The position numbers and the translations under genes were made by a program. DNA of 64,000 bases from Hyalella azteca (lineage: Eukaryota > Arthropoda > Malacostraca > Amphipoda > Hyalellidae): assembly GCF_000764305.2 (NCBI RefSeq), contig NW_025947148.1, positions 186,001 through 250,000 of the forward strand, read 5' to 3'. Positions 36,201 to 46,530 of this stretch are shown piece by piece. A model generated the notes under the pieces. The model was not told where the DNA came from. It saw only the letters and a program-made list of their open reading frames with translations, and ran no database searches. The first letter of the stretch is position 1; each line of letters opens with the position of its first letter.

Positions 36201-39200
36201 CGATTTTCATCACCTGTTAATTAAAGAACAGTGCGGTGCTATTCGTGTCGAAGGAAAATAATACTTCCGTAAATGGATTGACATGTTTATTTGTTTTCAA
36301 AGTATTTATTTCTAAATTTCTAACATGCAAAGCGCTTAAGTTGTTCCATCAAAAACTAGAGAAGCTCATATTTTCATTGATTTCTATTCGCAAGTTTCAA
36401 AAAAGATTCAATTTACTGATTTAGAAGCAAAGTCACTGCTGGAGCGTCAATCATCGGAAGGTAGACGCTGTTAAAATAATCCTGTATTAAAGAACTCTAA
36501 ACTAAAAGTTTCATAAGGCGCAATTAAATTTTTAGTTTACAGTCAATGAATTCAAAAATCAAAGTTAAAGTTACCATACCGCAAGTTCCAAAACTGGCAC
36601 CGAAATTACAATGAATTCCAAAATTGGAACATAAAAAAATGAGTTCCAGAATTAAGCAGACGATTTTATTGACTAAAATAATCAAAAACAATCAACAGAG
36701 AACAATACTGACAACATCACTGAAGAGTGAAGATCCGTAAAAGATTCAATAGTAATAAGTGTTTCAAATGTATCTAATTAAGTATTACCTCATGTAAGTG
36801 AATATTAGTACTCCAAATATATCAGAACTCTTATCAACGTAGCCGCCGATACGGGAGGCCAGCACTGCACTCAAACGTTCTGCTGAATTTAACGATATTT
36901 ATTATTATTATTAAATTCAGCACTCAGAAATTTTCAAAGTTCCTTTTTTAAATTTCAAAACAGCTGAATTTCGAATATCGCCGTAAACCTATCCTTCAGA
37001 ACACAGTTTTTCCCATTTCGTTACAACTTTTGTGATTCAAATTGAAAGACTCAAATATCTTACTTCAAATTCGTTTTTCAATGATATAACGTAAATTTAA
37101 AATTAGTTTTTCAATTATATAACGTCGATTCCTAGATTCAAACATCTCTCATTTTAATTAAAAATTTTCTTCTATCAAAAACGTTCATTTTGAACATTTG
37201 TACATATTCTGGCACACATATTCGTAATGTATAATATTCGTAATGTATAATATTCGTAATGTATAATATTGTGACACTTAACTACACTAAGATTCCTTTC
37301 ACACGACATCCTAGTTAGGTAGTACTAATGGACAAGCTAAGTCTATATAAACATGAAGAATATAAAGCAACTATAAGTACACCTAACAAAGTTAAATTCT
37401 TGGTAATATACACACGAATAGATAATATCTATAAAAATTTCCGCATAAAGTTCAATAGATTTTTTAATTTAAATTCAATAAAAAGATTTTTGAGGTTCGT
37501 AACAGTGAAACTTACAATCTCTATACTATGTAATTTCATTCAGTAATTTCGTAGAAATTTCCAATTGATTAATATCGCGAATATAACTATAATTCTAACG
37601 GCAGATTAATAATATATTACCTTTTCTAATTTTACTCACCATGAACGCTACGGTTATTACATTGTATTCATTATATATGACTATTATCAAGTGGGATTGT
37701 TGCGTTTGGTTTAAAATTTGAATGATAATTCATACTAAGCAATGTGTTTAATATTTTGTAGCGATCCGAAAACAATATGTTGTTATAAATAATTATATAA
37801 CAAACTGCCTGCACGCTGTCATTGTACACAGAAAAGAATGAGAACAAAACTAAAGTCATGGCAGCTCTTGAGCAAATAAAAGATAATCAGGTTATACATA
37901 AATATAAAATGGTTTTGACACAACCAAGTAATGAACGAATTGTTACATACCTTAAAAACGCAAACGCTTCAGGGAAACAAAAAAAAAATTATATTTAAAA
38001 ATCATTCTTTGACGAAAAAATGCGGAAGGAACATCGGATGTGACAACGATTGTGGGCATTCGTTGTCACCACGAGTGCCCACACGCAGCACAAAAACATG
38101 GAATAAATATTCGATATTTATGTAGAAGATTCTGATTATAATTTGGTAGAAAATACCGTAATATGTATGACAGATGCGACATAATAATTCAAAAGATGAT
38201 TCCAGGTAGACAAGGAAAGTAAATAGCTAACGAGGATGTTTATAATTGCAAACATGCAAATGAATATGAGCACTAAAGTAAAGGGGTTTATGAACAACCA
38301 TTGAATAGAAGTTTTTTATCTAAAATTTATAGAATGAGATCAACTGTTATAAAAATAAATGCGTTTATTAGTTATTTCATGCAGTGACCGAATTGGGAGG
38401 CTTGTCATCGTGTAGCAAGGGATTGATTACAAAGGTATTTATCTGCGATGGCAATGATAATGAGTTCAATATATAGAATGAAATGGATAAGCCTAGTTGT
38501 GTGGCTCAGGAGATCCATTACAGAGATATCATTTTATGTCAAAATATAAGTCAGTAAAATGATTGAAAGAACTAAACTGCAAAACAGGTCAGTCTTACAG
38601 TGCATCCAAAATCCATTACCCATCACTGAAAATTAAGTTTCTTCGAGTCCATACGTTGTCAGTGTCATTGAACATCAGAAAATAATGTTAATAGTTGAAT
38701 TAAATAGCGGCATGACAGCATTGATTTTGTAACAACAAAGCACGTCGTTTATTGTAATACCCAACATCACATGCAATAACGCAATATAGCTGGTCGATGC
38801 TTGTTGAATTTGTAAAACACGCCTTCTTGTAATAAAATTCAAATTAATATTGTGACGTTTACAACCATGATCAGAATAGATTTATTATAAGATTTTATTT
38901 CTCAAGAGAGAGAGAGAGAGAAACAGTAAAATGAAACCTTCACACAGAAATACAAAACACACGTTAGTAATTTTGTCCCAACCTATCCATTTTTTTGAAA
39001 AATGACACAATTCATAAATAAAAATAAGCTTTTCTATAAATTAGATAAGAACAGAAATCCAATTATAATTAATACGCATATGAAATGATGTTTCATTCCC
39101 CACTCTTTACCACACGGGGTAAATCAATAACTCTGACACATTCCCTGTATGCAACAAAGGAATATATGAAGAATATTGTTAACAACCACGACGTCACAAC

Positions 39201-40532
39201 TGCAGTTAGTAATAATAATAATTACTATATTAAGTTCCAATATAACTCTAAAATATATAAATCACGATACATCAACTACAGGAACTTTGAGGTTAACGAT
39301 AACATCGAATTTTCAACATAGAATACTGAAAAAAGCAACAGAGAAAATTTGTTTCTTAAACGTATAAAAAAAAGAATTAAGTTGTGACTAGTTCAAAAAC
39401 TACACACAGAACATGATTTAATTCGTAACATTGTTTCAAAACCAGTAGTTGAATCAAAACATCGTAAAGACAATTTTCGACAAGCTCAATTTGTAGGCGA
39501 AAGCGGCAGCCACATTGTATTCGATCAATTAACTAATGGGATTGATGTTGTCCCATGCAAGTTCAAGACCCTGAAAGAGTTGTAGCAATAATGTAAGTAA
39601 AATCTATGATATTACGTTCATATAACCTGCAAATAATTATTCTGAATCATCAATTGCAATAAATTGATAAAAGACAATCTTAATAATGCCACATAACATT
39701 GAGAACTCATGTCAACAACATCTAATACGATGGACGATGAGTTGGATGACCAGGGATTTGGCACCAAACAACAGCACCAACTATGACTAAGTCATCCGTA
39801 GCGGTACAAAACATAAACAAATGCCCGGAGAACTAAAAATGTGAGCGTGTACAACACGAATAAAAAAAAACAATTTGATCACCAAATTGAAAAATGCATA
39901 AAACTAATCAAATAGAAACATGTGTATAGCGATCATAGCCAGTTGTTAATACCGTACAAAACTAAAGAGTATATGTTGAACTTTCCACTGGATGTATTTG
40001 ACGTTCGGAATATTGTGAATAATTTGTATACCAGAATAAATTAGAGTAATTTGGTTGCACTCAACAATAGGTGTGCGCTCAATTAAGACATATATTCAAC
40101 TTCTGATAAAAGGAATGCTATAAAACTACTGTGAAAAATACATGAGATTAAATGATAGTTTAAGAAAAATTTACGTGGATTTAATGATTTAAAAATTTGC
40201 TTCCTTTGAAAATATCACTGCAAATATTTAGCACACTCCTGTAAAAGAAGCCCACAACATAGACTTAAAAATCTACATATTATATTAAAAAGAACTCATT
40301 TCCGTATACGAGAAAGCTACTTGCAACTGCGCTTGGTGAGCAGGCATCCTATCGCGACCGTTGAAAATCCGATCAACTACTACATTGATAGCACAAAATA
40401 ATTAAAACATAAGGCAGTCCCACTCAGTATTCCAAATGTTCAAGTGGAAGATCAACATGAATACAAAAAGACATCAGAAGCCCGGCGAATATAATCGAGG
40501 GCATAAAACGCAATGACGTCAGCTGGCGGGTA
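30236..40532. other. Long gene-poor stretch between genes A and B
   Basis: AT-rich, with only short unsupported frames. Small local repeats include three copies of a 16-bp unit ATTCGTAATGTATAAT at 37219-37268, a GTTGAAAATCGCCGA duplication near 33677-33720 and an AG dinucleotide run near 38905-38922. I looked for a third BTB-BACK copy using the ERIPAHSWVL and PRLLTL coding blocks on the minus strand and saw none. Confidence 0.5.
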
Positions 40533-41445
40533 TTAATCAATCATGTGAGCAAAAATACATAAAATCCTATACATTATATCTCTTGGAAGGTTTTTCTTAG
40601 CAGACTTCTTGCTCTTCCCTTTGTTATTCTTATTAGGGGTTATTTTGCCAGCTTTTTGTCTCCTCGTTGACATTTTTTCGACGAAGCTTACGAACAACGG
40701 CGGTACGGCAGGAACACAAGGATTCTTCTTCACCACAGCAGAGACATACTCGATTTCTTGTTTGTCGTACAGCTTATCTAGACTGCTTAGCTCTTTAACA
40801 TCGAGGGTTAAAAGTCGTGGTAAAGAAAGCATTTGGCCCAAGACTTGTCGCCATCCTTCCTTATTCTGAGGTTGGCGTTGGCGCCTGCATTCCGCGCTCG
40901 CCCATTTGTAGAGCGCGTCCAAAACGATCTTTTCACTGCCGACTCCCAAGGTGGGTCTGCTTAGAATGGCTGACAACAAAGATGCTGATAACTCCTCAAG
41001 AGCTTCTGACGCCAATATAACCTCAGCCTCAACGTCGACCAGTCGCCAGCACTCATTAACAAGTTGTGTACATGCCATCGTAGGATCTATGCAAGCGTTG
41101 TCGTAAATATCCTTGTACGGTGGAGGCGAAACATCGCTGGTAGAATTTTGACAAGCAGCGTATGGTGGAGGGAGCTCGTCGTCATGGCTGTCTTCGGCTG
41201 GTGGCGCTGAAGGTGCGAGTTCTGAGTCCATACCTCGAGGGCTGTCCAGGGTACAGGAGGAAAATATTCTGCTGGACTGGTGTATCCACGCCATGATACA
41301 AAGCACGTTGCTGACGCGCAGGTTTGTAATCAAGTAAGATACAAGATGTTCGATGAGGTCAACAGCAGAATACTTCATGGCTACGTGAAGGGTGTCGAGA
41401 GCCTTCTTCGTAGAAGAGGGGGTGAAATAGCAACCGTAAAGCCAT
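40533..41445 (-). CDS. BTB-BACK protein gene B, last exon: end of BTB, insert, BACK, C-terminus
   Basis: This is the paralogue of 3797-4712. The acceptor TTTCGTTACAG ends at 41446; the first base completes the split codon GG|A. It starts with WLYGC like gene A, followed by the BTB-to-BACK helices. BACK then runs from about the Cys-Thr-Gln-Leu-Val segment (near 41070) to IEYVSAVVKK (near 40715), with LDALYKWASAECRRQRQP and PRLLTL shared in form with gene A. The insert between the domains has PSAPP (41199-41213) and two PPPY motifs (41160-41171 and 41115-41126). These match the P[ST]AP form that binds TSG101 and the PPxY form that binds NEDD4-type WW domains. The C-terminus is a Lys/Asn/Ser-rich run followed by a hydrophobic stretch ending Ile-Asp. 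No PHR domain follows. A CUL3-adaptor role is inferred from the family. Confidence 0.85.
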
Positions 41446-42320
41446 CTGTAACGAAAGTTTTCTTACAATACTGCGTTTATGGTTCATTCTCGTGAAGTTA
41501 TTATATAATGAAAAAAAAAGAGGTTCGGTGTAACGCCAGCCATAGTTGTTTTTGAACCGCCATCTGCATAGTAGCGCGACTTAGCGACCAATAAAACCAA
41601 ATACGCAGTAATCATGATATGCATATGTGCATAAATAATAATCAATTTAAAATGTGGTTTAAATATTTAGATTAAAATAATTTGATGTATTGAAAACAGT
41701 ATTCCTTAAATATACTCTGCATCAGCATAATTAAAAAAAGTAACCGCGAAATTATTTCCTATATTTCCTTGTAACCCTAAATATTTCCGCGTGCCTTTAG
41801 AAATTATTTTGAGTTTATTTTTCAGATGGCAGATGACATTGAAACCAAGTTGTAAGACAAATTATGTGATAAGAGATGATAGTTTCTAACAATGAATACA
41901 TATCGGGGTTTCTTACAAAAATTAAAGCTCTTCGGCATTAAAAAAAGAGTTTCGTATTTTTATAAAAAAAACTCAAAAATATTATGGATATTCAAACGTG
42001 TGAAACAAATATAATACATACTCACAACAAGGGTACGTACCTATAATATAATTTTTTCCATTTTATTCATGTGTTTTTTTTTATTTATTCCACGAAGAGA
42101 TTATCGTGATGTCTGGTACAAAATATCGAGAGCACGTTACGAACTTAGGATACTATGAATAACTCCTAAGGAATATATTAATAACTCCTAAGGAATACAA
42201 TGAAATATTGAATAACTCCAAAGGAATACTATAAATAACTTCTAAGGTTCTAACTTATAACGAATAAAAACAGCTATGTACAATATTAAAAAAATGTACG
42301 AAATAATTCGACTGACATAC
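41446..42320 (-). other. Intron of gene B between BTB and BACK exons
   Basis: 875 bp, donor ATCGG|GTATGT and acceptor GTTACAG|A, phase 2 at both ends. It contains a short imperfect repeat of AATAACTCCTAAGGAATA at about 42154-42246 and no transposon that I recognise. Confidence 0.75.
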
Positions 42321-42515
42321 CCGATAAAATTCCGGAAACTCTTGGGGTCGTCAGGAAAATGAAGCTGTTTCGCGGGTTGCGCAAGTAGCTTCCTGAAGTG
42401 ATCGTTGTTGCGCGTGAGCACCCACGAGTGGGCGGGGATGCGTTCTACGCCGGCCCCCACCCCAACCAAGAGCTCGATGTCACTTGACGTCTCTTTCTCA
42501 AACAAATCCTTGTCC
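42321..42515 (-). CDS. BTB-BACK protein gene B, exon with core of BTB domain
   Basis: This 195-bp exon has acceptor TTTTTACAG|G (ending at 42516) and donor GG|GTATGT at 42320. It encodes SSDIELLVG with the BTB pocket Asp, then ERIPAHSWVL identical to gene A, NDHFRKLL, and a shorter loop than gene A before FPDDPKSFRNFIG. Both ends are phase 2, as in gene A. The upstream coding exon was not found. Reading without splicing continues open for about 27 codons into the tandem repeat on the 5' side, with an ATG at 42598, so an unspliced start cannot be excluded. The exon's first bases and acceptor are copied in the adjoining repeat array. Confidence 0.85.
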
Positions 42516-43005
42516 CTGTAAAAATATATGTGAGTTAGCCATTTATTACGTGTAAATTGGCAACAATGTGTGTAAACTCGTGTAGGAATTGCATGCATAA
42601 ACGATTGAAAATACTAAAAAATAAATGAGAGTTAGCCATTTATTACGAGTGAATTTGTAACTATGTGTGTAAATTAGGGTAGGAATTGCAAAACGATCAA
42701 AAATACTAACGAAAATTTCAAACAAATCCTTGTCCCTGTAAAAATAAATGAGAGTTAGCCAATTATTACGTGTAAATTGGCAACAATGTGTGTAAAATAG
42801 GGTAGAAATTGCAAAACGATTCAAAATAATAACGGAAATTTCATACAAATCCTTGTCCTGTAAAAATATATATGAGAGTTAACCATTTATTACGTGTAAA
42901 TTGGCAACAATGTGTGTAAATTAAGGTAGAAATTGCAAAACGATTCAAAATAATAATGGAAATTTCAAACAAATCCTTGTCCTGTAAAAAATAGATTCGA
43001 GCTGG
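42501..43005. repeat. About 122-bp tandem array carrying copies of the gene B splice acceptor
   Basis: Copies of AACAAATCCTTGTCC(C)TGTAAAAAT start near 42501, 42721, 42844 and 42968; another unit near 42620 lacks this part. Read on the minus strand, each is a pyrimidine-rich TTTTTACAG acceptor followed by the first codons of the BTB exon (GACAAGGATTTGTTTGA). Only the copy at 42501-42520 continues into the intact exon. The other acceptors, at about 42736, 42858 and 42982, are decoys; the last two lack one base. Confidence 0.9.
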
Positions 43006-43294
43006 TTATTTATCACATGATAATACTCATTGATATCAGAAAATTCTAAACAGATTCGCATTTACGAGTCTAACTAGCAGAAGTGAGACACCAAAGAATA
43101 ATTTGCATCTGAGTTGTAAAGAAATAGTGTACGACATTGAGTGTGATTCGATCATTTGAACCAAAAGAAATGAGACTCATTGTAGTTTGTGCAGAAAAAG
43201 CTTAGTTGTTAGAGTATTTATCTGGGCAAAAAAGAATATGAATGTTACAGAGTTATCCTAGAAAAATGTTTAGTTTTTTTTCGTGAAGTACATG

Positions 43295-43610
43295 CAAATC
43301 AAGCGAGGGAGGGAAGTCAAGTAAGAGAGGGAAATCAAACGAGAGAGGGAAGCCAAATGAGAGAGGAAAGTCAAATGAGAGAGGGAAGTCAAATGAGAGA
43401 GGAAAGTCAAATGAGAGAGGAAAGTCAAATGAGAGAGGAAAGTCAAATGAGAGAGGAAAGTCAAATGAGAGAGGGAAGTCAAATGAGAGAGGGAAGTCAA
43501 ATGAGAGAGGGAAGTCAAACGAGGGAGGGAAGTCAAACGAGAAAGGTAAGTCAAATGAGAGAGGGAATTCAAGTGAGAGAAGGAAGTCAAATGAGAGAGG
43601 GAGTAAAATG
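43295..43610. repeat. 18-bp purine-rich minisatellite
   Basis: The unit is GAGAGAGGAAAGTCAAAT with small variants, about seventeen copies, fading into degenerate units up to about 43670. One strand is almost all purine, so it may form triplex or other unusual structures. The 18-bp period keeps both strands open in frame. It lies upstream of gene B and may sit in its undetected first intron. Confidence 0.95.
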
Positions 43611-43670
43611 AAAGAGTAAAGTCAAGTGAGAGAAAGAGTTTAATGAGGAAAAGAAGTCAAAAGGGAGAAG

Positions 43671-45155
43671 GTAGTCGAATCGGCAAAGCGCGAGTCAGAT
43701 GCGTACTGAGAAACCATGAGAAGCAACGTTTGTTGAAAGTTTTGCTTTCTGTTGATGTTCGGTGCAGTCCAAAAGATCGCCAACAGATGGACACGAATAT
43801 ACCAGCTTAACAAAAACTAACCATACCAGTAAGTAAGTTACCAATGACCTGAAATAACGTACAATAATTACGACTTATTGTATTTCAACTTTGGAGAACT
43901 AATTAATAAGATTACAAGGACTGGTAAGCGATGTATACCTATACAGAATTCATCAGTGGATAATTAATATGTGATGAATTGAGAATGGACGGGTGGGGGC
44001 ATTTAGAACTTATAGGTAAAGTTCCAAGAAATGATGATACGTGATTTATAAAGAAAAAATATATGATGTATCTAGAAGTTAGATGTGATCTATCAATAAA
44101 TTTTCTGGAGTCAATATATCTTGTATTAAGAACTAATACGTCAAGTATCAAAACTTGATGCCTAAATTGTCAATAAAAGTAAATTGCAATCCTTTCGATC
44201 ATCTCGTGGTTAAACTTAAACTTTAAAAAAACGTAATAAATTTTCAAAACAAATTCCACCAATAAAAAAGACACGGATAAAGAGAAAGAGTAATTATTGG
44301 AAGTAGTCATGTGCTGAAGAGGATCAAAGTCCAGGATTGTTGTGAACAGGACAGCAGGCAATCATCGAGCAGCCAGAACCAATCAAATCTGCATGATTGA
44401 CCAGCAACAGTGATTAAAAGTCTGTGGTTATTGCTGCTCCAATGCTAAGTGCTTAGCCTACTGAGACTTCCATCTTTTTATCGTTGCATTTTAAACGTCT
44501 AGAAATTATCCAATGACATGAGAAAATCAGATGCAGATTATAGCCGTGGAATTTTTAGAGAACGCGTAAATAAATTGTTTTAGTATCCCATAGAGAAATA
44601 GATCTCGTAGAGCAAGCATGTTCTCAGTGACTCCCATCCAGTGCTGCGCTCGATATCACTGGAGTTCAGACTGGCTTACAAAAGCAAACAGGAGCATGAA
44701 GGTAATTAAACTTGTGCACTAATTCTATACAGGAACATGTATTCAAGAAAAAAATATCTAACATTAAAAGAACGATCTCATGTATTTTCCTGCACCAATT
44801 TGACAGACAAAAGATAAATATTATAAAAAAAACGTCACATTACATGGTGCATTGGTGCAATCAATCTACTCGAATGATACAATTGTATATAAGGAACTGA
44901 TGTAACTAACATAAGTCACACTTCTAGTCGGCTTATTGGCAGTATAAAGATGCCGATAAACTTACAATTGTGTTACAACACTCAGAAAAATGATTGGCTA
45001 ATTGTCCAAATAGTGATGCACTGGATCATTCTGACACAGTTTTGGCCAATCAGAAGGGTGTATCATTGTTACGTCCGAGCACTATTTGTGCTGTGGATAA
45101 GAAAGTGGGACGATATTTGTACAAAATGAACCATTCATTGTTCTGGGTGCAGCGT
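43671..45155. other. No gene seen
   Basis: AT-rich sequence between the gene B region and the next candidate gene. A minus-strand frame at about 43630-43830 stays open but has no ATG and no recognisable content. Confidence 0.4.
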
Positions 45156-45815
45156 TTAGCCGTCCTTTTCGTGGTCGAGAACGAACCTATCGAAGTGCTG
45201 CTGAGAGGCTGCCATGTCGAGACGTTGCACGGTACGTCTGATGGTAACGCGATCACTGCGATCCGTAGTACACTTCTTGACTCTTGATCGTCTTTTTCGT
45301 AACGGCGGAGTCAGCAAGGCTCGGTTACCGCTCAGTAGTAAATTGAATTTCTTCGTATCGATGATAAATTGCAAAAGTAGTAAAGAACGACGGTCAGCGT
45401 AGAGTTCCTCAACAACAGTATTTTCATTCACATTTTTATGGGTACATTTTTTCTCCCTTTCTTTAGGGAAATTTTCATATTCCGGGCCAATGCTGTGAGT
45501 TATGCAATGGCGTCTCTGTTTTACATTGCTTTTTGATGAATCTCTCGACTTCTCGGAGGTGCTCTTCGATATCTGACCGAGGTTCTGACTGGCAGGAGTT
45601 AAAATCGGAGGCTTGAGAAACCCAGGAGTTTCAGCACTACCACATTTCTTGGAGATTTTGTCCAAGAAATTGCGTGATTGTAAAATGCTACAATTATTAT
45701 CTCGTTGTTTATTCGAGAGGTGTGGAGTAATATTGTTATTTGCCGCAGCTGCAGAGTTAGGTTGATGTTGACGAAGCAAGCGCTGCGTCACAGCACTCGT
45801 CATGGTGGGGTTATC
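45156..45815 (-). CDS. Unrecognised protein gene, main exon (220 codons)
   Basis: A continuous 220-codon frame ends at a TAA at 45156-45158, which is long for such AT-rich DNA. It begins just after a good acceptor (AATATTTACAG|GATAACC), and the frame is open from the acceptor. An internal ATG at 45803 sits in a strong context (CCCACCATGA). The N-terminal third is rich in Gln, Asn, Ala and Ser and looks disordered. The middle is rich in Ser and Lys. The last third has a hydrophobic run (SLLLLQFII) and a basic cluster (LRKRRSRVKK) that could be a nuclear signal. No signal peptide or known domain is seen. It could be a lineage-specific nuclear or regulatory protein, or an older coding remnant. 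Confidence 0.5.
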   Translation of the reverse strand, partial: DNPTMTSAVTQRLLRQHQPNSAAAANNNITPHLSNKQRDNNCSILQSRNFLDKISKKCGSAETPGFLKPPILTPASQNLGQISKSTSEKSRDSSKSNVKQRRHCITHSIGPEYENFPKEREKKCTHKNVNENTVVEELYADRRSLLLLQFIIDTKKFNLLLSGNRALLTPPLRKRRSRVKKCTTDRSDRVTIRRTVQRLDMAASQQHFDRFVLDHEKDG

Positions 45816-46515
45816 CTGTAAATATTAACGCGATCAGACTTTGGCCGCCGCAATGTCGCATTAGATCTATACTCAGCGCGCAATATATCAAGGTTTTCTG
45901 AAGCGCTGGTAAACCTACTACTACTACCAGTATTAGATCATAAGTCTTAACGCTGGGGAAATAAATTACTATTTCATTTGACTAATTTCGTGATTTCGTG
46001 GATCTTCAGGCGATTTTTGCAATGCTATAAAAAATATAATAAAAAAGTATGATTCATTTTGTGAACATTTCCAAACAATATTTATTTGCCGATCACAGCA
46101 TATATATACAGGAATGAGTTAAAAATGTATGGTTCAAAATAGAGTTTAAAATTTATAAAACAATCAGTCACTAACAAAATGACAAATACGATAAAGCCAT
46201 GGCAGACAATGAACAATTCTTCAGTCGATATTTCTAAGAATTAGAGTTTCTATTTGAGTCATTGTAATATCATTTACAAATGGTCAGTATTTAGCCGAGC
46301 TCGCACGTACTACCGTCCAAACATAAGAAAACATGCAAATGGAACCTATAACAATGAACTCCATAATTTATGAACGATCAAATAATGAAAGCAAATATCA
46401 ACCGTATAACATGAAAAATCACGTGTGTTAAAGACAACACGATAATTATATTGATATCAAACTTGTTTTAGAGGATTGAGATTTCTGGACACAACGCACA
46501 GTACGCATTACTCAC

Positions 46516-46530
46516 CATACTATTGATCAT
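46516..46530 (-). CDS. Possible first coding exon of the 45.2-kb gene
   Basis: ATGATCAATAGTATG followed by the donor GTGAGTAAT. Joined to the acceptor at 45816 in phase 0 it keeps the frame open, giving a protein of 224 residues that starts MINSMDNPTM. The intron would be 700 bp. The evidence is donor quality and phase alone, and the exon could instead be non-coding 5' UTR. Confidence 0.3.

Noticed and set aside
43630..43830. Minus-strand frame tested as a missing first exon of gene B
   Set aside because: It has no ATG near its start, no donor in the needed phase and no similarity to gene A exon 1.
45156..45260. Weak donor (GATAG|GTTCGT) that would fuse the 45.2-kb frame to gene B in phase
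   Set aside because: Phase fits but the donor lacks the usual bases at positions 3 to 5, so the fusion is not supported.
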